Below are positions 41,312 to 51,393 of a stretch of 64,000 nucleotides of DNA, piece by piece. Origin of the DNA: Saprospiraceae bacterium (GTDB lineage Bacteria; Bacteroidota; Bacteroidia; Chitinophagales; Saprospiraceae). Under the pieces are notes generated by a model. That model had not been told where the DNA came from. It did not search any database and saw only the letters and a program-made list of their open reading frames with translations. Each line of letters starts with the position of its first letter. Position 1 is the stretch's first letter. The position numbers and the translations under genes were made by a program. The stretch covers positions 310,001-374,000 of the forward strand of contig JADKBS010000003.1 of the NCBI GenBank assembly GCA_016714985.1, in the 5' to 3' direction.

Positions 41312-43489
41312 ATGCTTAGAAGAATTACCCTTTTGGTGTTTGCGCTCTTTATTTTTGGTGAAACATGGGCCCAACACTCGGTGGCCCGGCGCTGGAACGA
41401 AATGCTCCTCACGGCCATCAGCGGCGACCTCGCCCGACCTACCGTTCATGCCCGCAACCTCTTCCATACCAGTGTGGCGATGTACGATGCATGGGCAGTT
41501 TATAGTGGTACTGCAGAGACCTACCTTATCGGGAAGGAACTGAACGGCATCGAGACGGAGCTGGTCGGTGTGACCCATGTTGACGACGTGAAAGCTGCGC
41601 AGGAGGAGGCCATCAGCTATGCGGTTTACCGAATATTGAAACATCGCTTCGCCAAGTCGCCCCGTGCAGACATTACCTTCCTTGAAATGGATAACCTCAT
41701 GAAGTCGCTTGGCTACGACCCCAATTTCACTTCCACGGAATATACTTGCAGCCCGGCGGGCATGGGCAACTACATTGCGCAAGCCATCATTGACTATGGC
41801 CTGCAAGACGGTTCCAACGAGGCCAACAGCTACCAGAACTTCTTCTATGAACCCGTGAACCCACCGCTGAAAGTGGACGTGCCGGGCACCTCTGGCGTAG
41901 TTGATATGAACCGCTGGCAGCCGCTCCAGATGTCGCAAATCATTGACCAGAGCGGCAACCCCCTACCCGGCAATAAGCAGATAGCGGTCACACCGGAATG
42001 GGGCCAAGTGCTGCCCTTTGCCCTCTTGCCGAGCGATGCCTCGCTGTTCACCCGAGACAATTTCCCTTATGTAGTTTATCACGACCCCGGTCCCGCTGCC
42101 CAACACAGCATGACTGGCCCCGGTGGAATTGAGGCCGATTACCAGTGGAACCACGTATTGGTCGCCACTTGGTCATCGCACCTCGACCCTGCCGATGGTG
42201 TGCTTTGGGATATTTCGCCGGCCTCCATCGGCAATATCACCGATTACCCAACCGACCTTGCCGGGTTTCGCCATTTTTATGATATTGAAAACGGTGGTGA
42301 CATCAGCCCCGGCCACTCTATCAATCCCAAAACCGGGCAGCCTTACGCCCCGCAAATTGTACACCGAGGCGACTACGCAAGGGTATTGGCCGAGTTTTGG
42401 GCCGATGGGCCAAGCTCCACCACACCGCCTGGCCACTGGTTTGAGGTTTGGAACTACGTGAACGACCAGCCGAGCCTCGTGCGCAAATGGCGGGGCCAAG
42501 GCCCAGCGCTCGATGTGCTGGAATGGGACGTGAAGACCTATTTTACGCTCGGCGGTGCCATGCACGATGCCGCCGTCACCGCTTGGGGCATCAAAGGCTG
42601 GCACGACAGCAGCCGGCCCATCACTGCCCTGCGGGGCATGGCAGAGCTGGGCCAAAGCTCCGACCCCAACTTGCCGAACTATCATCCTGGTGGACTTCCG
42701 CTCATCCCCGGTTTTATCGAACTCATCCAGACTGGGGATCCATTGCAGGGGCAGCAGGGCGAGTACATCGGCGATGTGAAAATGCGGGCATGGCGTGGAC
42801 CGAACTATGTGCAAAGCCCTGCCACCGATGTGGCTGGCGTGGACTGGATTCGAGCCGATTTTTGGTGGCCCTATCAGCGGCCCACTTTTGTGACGCCGCC
42901 GTTTGCTGGGCTGATTTCCGGTCACAGCACCTATAGCCGCACGGCTGCAGAAGTGCTCACTGCTATCACCGCCGACCCCTATTTCCCGGGTGGCATGGGC
43001 GAGTTCCACTGCGAAAAGAACCTTTACCTCGTCTTCGAGGACGGGCCAAGCGAGGACATCACTTTGCAATGGGCTACCTACCGTGATGCTTCCGACCAGT
43101 GCAGCCTCAGCCGCATTTGGGGCGGTATCCACCCCCCGATGGACGACATACCGGGACGCCACATTGGCATGGTGCTCGGCCCGGCCGCTGTGTTGTTTGC
43201 GGAGCAACATTTCACGAAGGATGCCCCACCGCCCAGTGATATTGATGAATTGTTTGTTTATCCAAACCCAACCAATTGCAATGTGCAGATGGAGTACCCA
43301 CACGAAGGAAAACTACCCATCCTGATTACTTTATCCGATGGCCGTTTAGTGCGCTCCGTTGATGCCACCTTTATCAACAGCCACACGTCCATTGACCTCT
43401 CCGACCTGCCGCCGGGCATGTACGTGCTGGCTGGCGTGACGGGGAAAGAGGGACAGATAGGGTTTAGCCAGCAGGTGGTGAAGTATTGA
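41312..43489 (+). CDS. Vanadium haloperoxidase/PAP2-like protein with T9SS sorting tail
   Basis: A 725-residue secreted protein. Signal peptide MLRRITLLVFALFIFGETWAQ; a long helical domain of the vanadium-dependent haloperoxidase / PAP2 type with GLISGHSTYSRTAAE (the GHS motif with the catalytic His region) and a later His in RIWGGIHPPMDD plus GRHIGMVLG; and a C-terminal domain from about residue 648 (ELFVYPNPTNCNVQMEY ... DLPPGMYVLAGV) typical of T9SS type A sorting domains. It is probably released or attached at the surface. It could act as haloperoxidase or as acid phosphatase. Confidence 0.87.
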   Translation: MLRRITLLVFALFIFGETWAQHSVARRWNEMLLTAISGDLARPTVHARNLFHTSVAMYDAWAVYSGTAETYLIGKELNGIETELVGVTHVDDVKAAQEEAISYAVYRILKHRFAKSPRADITFLEMDNLMKSLGYDPNFTSTEYTCSPAGMGNYIAQAIIDYGLQDGSNEANSYQNFFYEPVNPPLKVDVPGTSGVVDMNRWQPLQMSQIIDQSGNPLPGNKQIAVTPEWGQVLPFALLPSDASLFTRDNFPYVVYHDPGPAAQHSMTGPGGIEADYQWNHVLVATWSSHLDPADGVLWDISPASIGNITDYPTDLAGFRHFYDIENGGDISPGHSINPKTGQPYAPQIVHRGDYARVLAEFWADGPSSTTPPGHWFEVWNYVNDQPSLVRKWRGQGPALDVLEWDVKTYFTLGGAMHDAAVTAWGIKGWHDSSRPITALRGMAELGQSSDPNLPNYHPGGLPLIPGFIELIQTGDPLQGQQGEYIGDVKMRAWRGPNYVQSPATDVAGVDWIRADFWWPYQRPTFVTPPFAGLISGHSTYSRTAAEVLTAITADPYFPGGMGEFHCEKNLYLVFEDGPSEDITLQWATYRDASDQCSLSRIWGGIHPPMDDIPGRHIGMVLGPAAVLFAEQHFTKDAPPPSDIDELFVYPNPTNCNVQMEYPHEGKLPILITLSDGRLVRSVDATFINSHTSIDLSDLPPGMYVLAGVTGKEGQIGFSQQVVKY

Positions 43490-43700
43490 AGAGGGTTGGT
43501 ATTTGACCGAAAAGCCCTGCCATGTTATGGTGTGGCCATGGCGAACAGGTATTTTACGGAACTGAAAATGGCTGCATAGTGGCTAAGCATATTCCAACTA
43601 CCCACTAATGGATTTAGCTTACTTGATTCAAATTGAGGAGCATCATTGCTTCTGTCGAGTAGCTTTATTTTTAGGCTGGAGGCCTGCGAATACAGCTTCC

Positions 43701-43742
43701 AAACCTTTTTCTCGTCAGCGAAGCCGACGAGAAAAAGGGTTT
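43701..43742. other. Long stem-loop 1 after the haloperoxidase gene
   Basis: AAACCTTTTTCTCGTC (43701-43716) pairs with GACGAGAAAAAGGGTTT (43726-43742), a 16-bp stem with one bulge and a 9-nt loop. The T-rich part is inside the stem, so it does not look like a normal terminator. Confidence 0.6.
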
Positions 43743-43749
43743 GAGTAAT

Positions 43750-43782
43750 GTGTGCAAAAAAACAGGGCCTGTTTTTGCACAC
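43750..43782. other. Stem-loop 2 after the haloperoxidase gene
   Basis: GTGTGCAAAAAAACAGG pairs with CCTGTTTTTGCACAC with a 2-nt bulge. It lies 8 bp from stem-loop 1. Confidence 0.6.
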
Positions 43783-43903
43783 CATCACTTTGTGAATGAC
43801 CCCAATTAGCGCTGTTTAGCAAGCATGCCATACTTTTTTTAGGGTTTGTAAAATTGAAATCTGAATTAATTTAGCGAAAATTCGCCAAAAATTTCAAAAT
43901 TCC

Positions 43904-43934
43904 TTGCGTGTCTCCAAAACCGACTGTAACTTCG
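43904..43934 (+). promoter_or_regulatory. Promoter of the large acyl-CoA dehydrogenase
   Basis: TTG (43904-43906), a 20-nt spacer and TAACTTCG (43927-43934), one base off the -7 consensus. ATG is 50 nt downstream. Confidence 0.5.
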
Positions 43935-43983
43935 CCAGCGAAAATTCGCTAAAATTTCAACCATCATAAATCCGTTACCAACC

Positions 43984-45771
43984 ATGCAAGACACACTTGT
44001 CAAGTCGAACGTCCTTAAAGGCGGCGAGTTCGTCATCAAAGAAAGCGAGGCAGCAGACACCTTCATCCCCGAAGACATCAACGAAGAACAGGCCATGGCC
44101 CGCCAGATGGTGCGGGACTTCGCTGCCGAAGCGGGAGAAAAGCCCCACAAGCTGGAATATCAAGTAGCGCTGATGGAAAAAGCAGGCGAACTCGGCCTGC
44201 TTGGCTGCCATATCCCCGAAGAATACGGCGGCACTCTGCTCGATACCAATGCCAACACCTTTATCAGCGAGGAATTGGGACGCATGGGCGGCGGCTTTGC
44301 TACCACCATTGCAGCGCATACGGGCATCGGCATGTTGCCCATCCTCTATTTCGGTACGGAGGAGTTGAAGCTGAAATACCTCCCAAGACTTGCCTCGGGC
44401 GAGTGGAAGGCCGCCTACTGTCTCACCGAACCAGGCAGTGGCTCCGATGCCCTTGCAGCCAAGACCCGTGCCGACCTTAGTTCAGACGGTTCGCACTACG
44501 TCATCAACGGCCAGAAGATGTGGATTTCCAATGCGGGCTTCGCCAACCTGTTCATCGTCTTTGCTCAGATTGACGGCGATAAGTTCACAGGCTTCGTGGT
44601 GGAAGCTACCACCCCGGGCATCACACTTGGTGCTGAAGAGCAGAAAATGGGCATTAAGGGCAGCAGCACCCGTCAGGTATTTTTTGAAAACGTGCAGGTG
44701 TCTGCCTCCAACCTGCTGGGGCAGATCGGCAAAGGCCACCTCATCGCCTTTAACGCCCTGAACATCGGGCGCTACAAGCTCGGCCTCATGTGCATGGGCG
44801 GCGCCAAAAAGGGCATCGCCGCCAGCGTGAAGTACGCCAATGAGCGCAAGCAGTTTGGCGAGACCATCGGCAGTTTCGGGGCCATCAAGTACAAGCTGGC
44901 CGAGCAGACCATTCGCAACTTTGCCGTGGAGAGCGCCTGCTACCGCATCTCCGACCTGATGGAGGACAAGAAGAACACCCTCATGGAACAGGGCGATAGC
45001 TACGCCGACGCCACCCTGAAGGCAGCCGAGGAATATGCCATCGAGTGTGCCATCATCAAGGTGTATGGCTCCGAGGCAACCGATTACGTGGTGGACGAGA
45101 TGGTGCAAATCCACGGTGGGTTGGGCTTCTCCGAGGAAATGGGAGCTGCCCGTGCGTACCGGGATGCCCGTATCAACCGCATTTACGAAGGCACCAATGA
45201 AATCAACCGGATGCTCATGGTCTCGCAATTGTTGAAGCGGGCCATGAAGGGGCAGGTTGATATGGTCGGCCCAGCTTGGGAGGTACAGAAGGAGCTTGCT
45301 TCCATGCCCTCGTTCGAGGGATTGAGCGGCCTCTATGCCGAGGAGAAAAAAGCGTTGAAGGATTTCAAGAAAATCATTCTGATGACCGCTGGGGCTGCCG
45401 TTAAGATGCAGATGGAGGGTCATCTCGATATCAAGGAGGAGCAGGAAATCATGATGAACGTGGCCGATATGATGATTGATGTCTTTGCCGCCGAGTCGCT
45501 GCTGTTGAGGGTAGAGCGCCTGCATGGCATGCCGAGCAAGGCGTACGACCAAGCCGTTTATGAAGCCATGCTTAGGGTATTCTTCAACGACGCCAACAGC
45601 CGCATCACCAAGGCTGCTGCCGACGCCATTGCTTCTTTCGCCGAAGGCGATTTGCTAAAGACCTTCCTCATGGGTGTGAAGCGTTTTGCGAAGTACCCGC
45701 CTGTGAACGTGAAAGTCGCCCGCCGCCTTGTGGCCGATACGCTCCTTGCGGCTGATGATTATTGCTTTTGA
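43984..45771 (+). CDS. Acyl-CoA dehydrogenase with C-terminal extension (VLCAD-like)
   Basis: A 595-residue acyl-CoA dehydrogenase. The catalytic core has the signature CLTEPGSGSDALAAKTRA and WISNAGFANLF, and the catalytic Glu is expected in RIYEGTNEINRM. Beyond residue 420 is an extra helical domain of about 170 residues (EEKKALKDFKKIILMTAGAA ... LRVFFNDANSRITKAAADA), as in very-long-chain enzymes/ACAD9. It probably acts on long acyl-CoAs at the membrane. It stands alone between a promoter and a strong terminator. Confidence 0.92.
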   Translation: MQDTLVKSNVLKGGEFVIKESEAADTFIPEDINEEQAMARQMVRDFAAEAGEKPHKLEYQVALMEKAGELGLLGCHIPEEYGGTLLDTNANTFISEELGRMGGGFATTIAAHTGIGMLPILYFGTEELKLKYLPRLASGEWKAAYCLTEPGSGSDALAAKTRADLSSDGSHYVINGQKMWISNAGFANLFIVFAQIDGDKFTGFVVEATTPGITLGAEEQKMGIKGSSTRQVFFENVQVSASNLLGQIGKGHLIAFNALNIGRYKLGLMCMGGAKKGIAASVKYANERKQFGETIGSFGAIKYKLAEQTIRNFAVESACYRISDLMEDKKNTLMEQGDSYADATLKAAEEYAIECAIIKVYGSEATDYVVDEMVQIHGGLGFSEEMGAARAYRDARINRIYEGTNEINRMLMVSQLLKRAMKGQVDMVGPAWEVQKELASMPSFEGLSGLYAEEKKALKDFKKIILMTAGAAVKMQMEGHLDIKEEQEIMMNVADMMIDVFAAESLLLRVERLHGMPSKAYDQAVYEAMLRVFFNDANSRITKAAADAIASFAEGDLLKTFLMGVKRFAKYPPVNVKVARRLVADTLLAADDYCF

Positions 45772-45794
45772 ATAAAATTTAGGTTAGTATATGC

Positions 45795-45836
45795 AACAGG
45801 GGTTCCCGGCATGCTGCCGGGAACCCCTGTTTTTTC
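45795..45836 (+). terminator. Strong terminator after the acyl-CoA dehydrogenase
   Basis: A perfect 17-bp stem (45795-45811 with 45815-45831, arm AACAGGGGTTCCCGGCA) with a 3-nt loop and a T-run of seven at its end. Confidence 0.93.
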
Positions 45837-45900
45837 ATGTAAAGTAAACGTTCAAAGCCCAAAGCCCTTTTCCTACCCAGTTTGAGTAGTATTGCATGCG

Positions 45901-48900
45901 TCAGAAGTCCATGCCAATCGAAAAGTAGAGTCTGGGGTCTTGCACCACCCTGGTCTCAACGCCCCAGGCATAATCCAATCTTACCATATAGCCGAACAGT
46001 AGCGTCCTGATGCCCGTGCCATAGCCGAAGATGAGCGGGTCTCGGAAGTAGTTGACCTTGATGCTCACGTTGTTGCCAAAAACTTCGTAGGTGTTGAGTG
46101 GGCTTTGTTCATTGAAGGGGTTGAGACCCTGCCAAGCCGTGCCAATGTCGAAGAAGCCTACGATCTGGAAGTTGCGGACGAAATTGCTCTGGCTTCTTGG
46201 AAACAGGTAGCGGAACACAGGCACCCTTAGTTCGCCATTGAACATGGCGTATGAGTTGCCGTTCCTGGCATTCATCTTGAAGCCACGGGCATTGGTGGCC
46301 ACCGTGCGGAATGCAAAGTTTTCGGCGTCGGGCAGGGAGATATTGTTGTCGAACTGCGGAAACATCCAATTGTCCGTGCCGCCGAGCATGTACAGGATTT
46401 TTTCCTTGCCAAAAGAAGTTGCGCCAGCAAAGCGGCCCGCCAGCACCGACCATTTCATCAACCGTTGGTAATGCCTGAAGTCGGCACCTATTATTGTCAT
46501 GAAGCCGTTGTTCAACTTGAATTCAGGGTTTTCTCCCAAATTAACCCTCAAGCCTTTCATCATCTCTACAAATACCTTGTAGCGGGTACCGTTCTTTACG
46601 TTCAGCGCCACGTCGAGGGTATTGTCGAAGACGAACTCGCCCTTGAGGCCAACACGTTGGGTGCGCACTGCATCTGCCAAGAGCGAGACAGCGTCCGAGG
46701 CGAGGTAGTTCGCATTGTCCATCCTGAAAGTAGCCGTGCCCCGTAGGCTCGTGAAAACATCTAGTGGGTAACGTACTTGGTATTGCGTCAGGAAAATCCT
46801 GTTTTCGTATTTGTAAGGTGAATCGGAGAATGCTGGGGACGTCGGAAAAGGCGAAGGCAGCGGTGGCGTCGGTAGCGTGATGCCCGATTGGGGCTGGTTT
46901 GGGTCATCGGAAAAGCGCAGGCGACGGTAGTAGGTGTTGATGCGTTTATCCAACCGCTTCTTTTTATCGTGGAACGTTAGGAAATACTCTGCACCATTGA
47001 AAGAGGTCGGCACCCGAACACCTCCCTCAAACTCATAATCTTCAAACAAGTCCTTGAAATTGGCCTTCAACAAAATGCCGGGGGGTGGATAGCCAAAGTC
47101 TTGTGGCACTCCAGCGTAGGAGTTCAGTCCATCGAACAAGATGCCGTTGTCGAGTTGCGTGGTCACGTAATCCGTCCGGAACTTCAAGCGATAGGGGATG
47201 ATGCGGCTGGAGCGGAACTCCTGCAATTTAGGCTTTTCTGACGTTTCATCAGTGATGACCGGGAGATAGACCAATGGCTGAACGATTTCCGGGGCAATTT
47301 CACCAGGGTCGGAAGTGGGCTGCTTGGGTGTTGGGCTGGTGCGGGTGGGCACCTCTTCGTCATCAAACTCACTTTGGAAAAGGTAGTTGTCAATGTCAAT
47401 CTTGCCTGTGTCCTGCTTCTCGGGCGGGAAGGTTGATGTGTCAATGGGTTTATCACCCACCTTGTCCAATACATTTTTCTTGGGTGGTTCTATCTTAGGA
47501 GTTGGCTTTTCTTCCACAATCTGTACTCGCTTGCGTTGGAACATGGTCAGCTTTGTAGCTGCCATATCATCGGGTTTTGTTTCACCGACAAAAACGTGGT
47601 ATCGGCCCTCCCGCTGCTGCAACTCGGCAAAGCGACCGGCCCGGCGGGCCTTGCTCTGCTCCACGATATTCCGGTCGTAGTTGCTGGAAAAATGGCTCAC
47701 CGCCCTTTGTTTGATGACGGCCTCCTGCCAAACGGAATCCACCTGCGCCAAGGCCACACTGTCGAGAACGCTGGTAATCAGTGTGTCGGCGTGTATGCGC
47801 ACTATATTGCCGTCCTTGTAGCGGATAGCGTTCACATAGTGGTGGACATAGTCTTCGAGTAAACCCGTTTTGCGGTTGAAAACGCCAGTTTCGTCCGAGA
47901 TAAAGCTGAACCAAGTAGAATCAATGGTGATAGGGTTGCGCTCGTCGGCATGGGGCGTGTGGGTCACCTGCACCAGTTCGCCCGTGGAGCGGAAGCCGAT
48001 GGAGTCGAGGTTGAGGTAGAAAATGTCGAAATGCTGGATGGGCAGCACCGAGTCGAGCGCAACGAGGGTGTTCAGCGAATCGGGGCGGTTGGAAGCGAAT
48101 AGAATGCCCCGCTGGCCCCGTATTTGCGTGAAGCAGGCATCGAGGTCGTCCCAAATATCTGTTGTCAAGCGTTGCGCTTGGCGGTTTATCAGGTAATAAA
48201 CGAAAAGGTCTGATTGACCTCGTATCGCTGCCGAAAGCACGAGGTCGTTCGGGCTGCCAAAGTCCATGCTATAGACCCGCTGGAATTGGTTGGGCATTTC
48301 GTCCAGCGTGTGTTTCTTTTTCAAAACATCGTATCGCAACAATTTGATAATGTCCCTTTTTTCGTACATCACTGCCAATTCCGTGTTTGTGGGACTCCAT
48401 GCAATTAGGGGGTAATTGTAATCAGTAGCCTGGATGGGGTTGCGGGAGCCGCTTTTGAAGACCAGCTTCCGTTCGCCCGAATTGAGGTATTGCAACCAGA
48501 CCCGTTGGCGGCCAATTTCGTTGGTCACGTAAGCGATGCGCTGGCCATCGGGGCTGATTTTCAACTGGCTGATGGGCAGGTTGCGCTTGTTCTTAATGGT
48601 AATTTCCTTGCCCGATGGCTTTAAAAGCTCCTTGGCCTCGGCTTCGTAGCGGGCCTTGAAACTTTTGTACCAACTGTCAACCGTATTGTAATAAGTATTG
48701 CCGAGCACATACAAGAAGCCGCTCTCGATGCTGCGGTTGATGCGGGTAAGGTAGAGCAGGTTGGAAACCGTAGAATGGCCATATTGCTGCCCGATAAAAT
48801 ACCAGAGGGAATGGCCCGTCAATTTTGGGTTAGCTTCGGCCATATCCTCGAAATCTTCGTACTTGCCAGAGAGGAACATGTCCCGGAGCTGGTTGTCAAG

Positions 48901-49473
48901 GTCGGTGTTCCATTCGTTCCCAACGTAAGAAATCAAGCCATCTTTAAACCACTCCGGCAGGTTCATCATCACGGCGTTCTGCACGATTTCTTGTAAGTTG
49001 GAACCAAACAGCATGGCGTTCAGGTAAACGCTGGCCACGCCCTCCCTTATCTGGCGCCGCAGGTCATTATGGTCGCCGTTGAAAAAGACGAACATTTTAT
49101 TGCCCACAATCTTGGTTTGGCCGCCAGTGTTCACAAATGCCTCCTCGCTGCCGATATTGCTCTGTTTCAGGTCGGTGATGTCCTTATAGACGATGATTTC
49201 AATCTTGTCGTTCATCCGGTGCTCCAAGATGCCCTGTATCTCATAGAAATCATACTCGGCCATCTGAACCACGGCCTGTCCTATGAGGCGACCCTCCCCG
49301 TACCAATAGGTGATGAAATTGCGGCTCTCGTACTGAGACCACTCGGCGAAGTCCTGATGGAACTGTACTCGGTTCTTGCCGAACTCGGTCTGGGTCGTTT
49401 GGCTATTTGCATATTGGGCTAGGCCCAACAAAGCGAGTATGAATAAGCGACGAATTGGGTAAATCTTGCGCAT
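45901..49473 (-). CDS. TolB-like propeller / outer-membrane barrel protein
   Basis: A 1190-residue exported protein. Signal peptide ends ...LGLAQYANSQ. Residues about 25-280 resemble a peptidase-MA-like domain (QIREGVASVYLNAMLF, NLPEWFKDGLISYVGNEW) but have no HExxH. Residues about 290-560 are PD40-type beta-propeller blades (ISPDGQRIAYVTNEIGRQRV, LIAWSPTNTELAVMYEK). A Pro-rich linker (around 690-730) leads to a C-terminal beta-barrel-like region ending in a Phe (RLYFSIGMDF), as in outer-membrane proteins. It may be a periplasm-plus-outer-membrane protein; similar proteins are annotated as TolB-like in Bacteroidota. Function unknown. Confidence 0.75.
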   Translation of the reverse strand: MRKIYPIRRLFILALLGLAQYANSQTTQTEFGKNRVQFHQDFAEWSQYESRNFITYWYGEGRLIGQAVVQMAEYDFYEIQGILEHRMNDKIEIIVYKDITDLKQSNIGSEEAFVNTGGQTKIVGNKMFVFFNGDHNDLRRQIREGVASVYLNAMLFGSNLQEIVQNAVMMNLPEWFKDGLISYVGNEWNTDLDNQLRDMFLSGKYEDFEDMAEANPKLTGHSLWYFIGQQYGHSTVSNLLYLTRINRSIESGFLYVLGNTYYNTVDSWYKSFKARYEAEAKELLKPSGKEITIKNKRNLPISQLKISPDGQRIAYVTNEIGRQRVWLQYLNSGERKLVFKSGSRNPIQATDYNYPLIAWSPTNTELAVMYEKRDIIKLLRYDVLKKKHTLDEMPNQFQRVYSMDFGSPNDLVLSAAIRGQSDLFVYYLINRQAQRLTTDIWDDLDACFTQIRGQRGILFASNRPDSLNTLVALDSVLPIQHFDIFYLNLDSIGFRSTGELVQVTHTPHADERNPITIDSTWFSFISDETGVFNRKTGLLEDYVHHYVNAIRYKDGNIVRIHADTLITSVLDSVALAQVDSVWQEAVIKQRAVSHFSSNYDRNIVEQSKARRAGRFAELQQREGRYHVFVGETKPDDMAATKLTMFQRKRVQIVEEKPTPKIEPPKKNVLDKVGDKPIDTSTFPPEKQDTGKIDIDNYLFQSEFDDEEVPTRTSPTPKQPTSDPGEIAPEIVQPLVYLPVITDETSEKPKLQEFRSSRIIPYRLKFRTDYVTTQLDNGILFDGLNSYAGVPQDFGYPPPGILLKANFKDLFEDYEFEGGVRVPTSFNGAEYFLTFHDKKKRLDKRINTYYRRLRFSDDPNQPQSGITLPTPPLPSPFPTSPAFSDSPYKYENRIFLTQYQVRYPLDVFTSLRGTATFRMDNANYLASDAVSLLADAVRTQRVGLKGEFVFDNTLDVALNVKNGTRYKVFVEMMKGLRVNLGENPEFKLNNGFMTIIGADFRHYQRLMKWSVLAGRFAGATSFGKEKILYMLGGTDNWMFPQFDNNISLPDAENFAFRTVATNARGFKMNARNGNSYAMFNGELRVPVFRYLFPRSQSNFVRNFQIVGFFDIGTAWQGLNPFNEQSPLNTYEVFGNNVSIKVNYFRDPLIFGYGTGIRTLLFGYMVRLDYAWGVETRVVQDPRLYFSIGMDF

Positions 49474-49794
49474 AAGGCAATTTTTATAAACTGATTGTGC
49501 TTTGAGAGCTTAACTATCATACAGCCAACTGTCATTCAAATAGTTGATTTTCAATCTATTCAACAATGACTTGATGACCAATGGCTGATGACTCACAGCA
49601 GCAGTTTGCAGGTATAGTCCTGACCACTCTGGATGGCAGTCGGCACAACTGGTCTTTCGGAAAGCAGTGCAGACAGTTTATCAGGTGCTGTTTGCTGTTG
49701 CAATGTCAGCGCCCGTTATCAAAAATACAATTGTGAGTGTAAATGTTTTGATAACAATTGACAAATATGTTTTTTGGCAACGCTGTTATGTCAA

Positions 49795-49830
49795 AACGCC
49801 ACGGCATCGCATTTGCAATGCCGTGGCGTT
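49795..49830 (-). terminator. Terminator downstream of the HtrA gene
   Basis: AACGCCACGGCAT (49795-49807) pairs with ATGCCGTGGCGTT (49818-49830). On the minus strand it is followed by only four U, so efficiency is uncertain. Confidence 0.65.
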
Positions 49831-49869
49831 CCTTTTAATTGATTTTGAAAAATCGTTACGAAAAATCAA

Positions 49870-50988
49870 TCAATCCTCTTCGCTCATGCCCCGCAGCGTT
49901 ACGTCGTCTTTGCGGATTTTGCGGCCATTGCGGATGATGTCAAGCGCCACGGTATCGCCAGGGCGAAAGCGGGCAATCTGCTCTTGCAATGCTGGCACAG
50001 AAGCCGTTTTCGTTCCGTTCACACCGATGATGATGTCGTTCATCTGGAGGCCAGCCTCTTCGGCTCCGCTGCCAGGGTCAACGGTGCGCACCAGTACGCC
50101 TTCCACATTGCCAAGGTTGAAGTCGGCAGCTATTTCGTTGTCCACATCCTTGATTCGGACACCAAGCAATGCCCGTTGCGCAATGCCAAACTCCTTGAGG
50201 TCGGCCATGATTTTGCGAACGAGGTTGGAAGGGATGGCAAAGGAATAACCCTCGTATGCACCAGTTTCGCTCATAATGGCGGCGTTGATTCCAACGAGTT
50301 CACCCTTCATGTTCACGAGGGCGCCCCCACTGTTGCCGGGGTTTACCACAGCATCTGTCTGGATGAAGCTCTCGATGCTGTACATGCCTTGTAAGATGTT
50401 GATATTGCGCCCCTTGGCACTCACAATGCCCGCCGTGACGGTGGAGGTGAGGTTAAACGGATTGCCCACTGCCAGTACCCATTCGCCTACCTGCACATTG
50501 TCAGAATTGGCGTAAACGAGCGGCTGTAGCCCATCGGCTTCAATCTTGAGCAGGGCCAAGTCGGTGTAGGGGTCTTTGCCCACGACCTTTGCTTTGTAGG
50601 TGCGCTTGTTGTTGAGGGAAACCTCCACCTTGCCGCCCCCATCAATGACGTGGTTATTGGTGATGATATAGCCATCTGGAGATACGATGACACCAGAGCC
50701 GCCCGATGAAGGCTCGGTGGCACTGCGACTGGTGACAGTGATGTTCACCACGGCCTGCGTCACCGTGTTGGCTGTTTCCACAAAATCTTCTGGGATGTAA
50801 AAACTGCCACTAGGCTTGGAATTGATGGCTGGTGAGCCATGCTCATAACTGGCAAGCCTGACCTTGGGGTTCGAGGCTTGCTCGCTAAGTTCCGAATGGA
50901 GGGACTCCTTGAGGCCCTCAAAAAGGAACAGGGTAAAGGTGGCGTTCAGCAGCAGCGTGGCTGCGATGGCGATTCCTACTTTTTTCAT
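49870..50988 (-). CDS. HtrA/DegQ-family serine protease
   Basis: A 372-residue envelope protease/chaperone. N-terminal hydrophobic segment KKVGIAIAATLLLNATFTLFL is a signal anchor. The trypsin-like domain has His in TNNHVIDGGG, Asp in YTDLALLKIEA and Ser in NPGNSGGALVN; one PDZ domain (from about 275, LGVRIKDVDNEIAADFNLGN; later NDIIIGVNG) follows. DegQ and DegS types have one or two PDZ domains; here there is one. An upstream in-frame start at 51060 would add 24 residues; 50988 is chosen because it begins the membrane segment. Confidence 0.92.
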   Translation of the reverse strand: MKKVGIAIAATLLLNATFTLFLFEGLKESLHSELSEQASNPKVRLASYEHGSPAINSKPSGSFYIPEDFVETANTVTQAVVNITVTSRSATEPSSGGSGVIVSPDGYIITNNHVIDGGGKVEVSLNNKRTYKAKVVGKDPYTDLALLKIEADGLQPLVYANSDNVQVGEWVLAVGNPFNLTSTVTAGIVSAKGRNINILQGMYSIESFIQTDAVVNPGNSGGALVNMKGELVGINAAIMSETGAYEGYSFAIPSNLVRKIMADLKEFGIAQRALLGVRIKDVDNEIAADFNLGNVEGVLVRTVDPGSGAEEAGLQMNDIIIGVNGTKTASVPALQEQIARFRPGDTVALDIIRNGRKIRKDDVTLRGMSEED

Positions 50989-51393
50989 AAAGGGCACAAA
51001 GTTTCGGGTGATTAACAGGTGATTTATAAAGATTGGTAGTTTGGGCAAATTTTGGTGCAAGTAGGAGGCGAGCGGTTATCAAGACGTTTTAGAATCTATA
51101 CATAACCGCTTTTTTCACCAAAAATTTTAACCCAAATAACAAAACCGAAAGCAAGTGCGGTTTTTTTTACAAATAAGCCAATCTTTTTTGAATAATGCTC
51201 GATGAAGGCGGACGAACGCATTGTTTTTTTTGTCCAGTGTCAAAAATAATCATAAATTAACTCAAATTTCTCGTCTTGCAACCATGATAATTATGACGCC
51301 AGCACCTTCGGTGCAGCCGTCGAAAAACCATTTCTTGAATCCACCTGTTTCTCAAATTCTGGAATGGATTTTATTTCGAAATGGCAATAATTA
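50989..51393. other. AT-rich intergenic region
   Basis: About 405 bp between the HtrA and M1-type peptidase genes with runs of T and A. No convincing gene, terminator or promoter match was seen. Confidence 0.55.

Larger units (their letters stand above)
43490..43903. other. Intergenic region with two hairpins and a short direct repeat
   Basis: No gene is recognised. It holds two adjacent stem-loops (listed separately). A 21-bp motif of the form GCGAAAATTCGCCAAAAATT near 43874 recurs near 43939 with small changes. Confidence 0.6.

Noticed and set aside
42173..43303. 376-codon open frame on the minus strand
   Set aside because: Opposite the haloperoxidase-like gene, no domain or signal.
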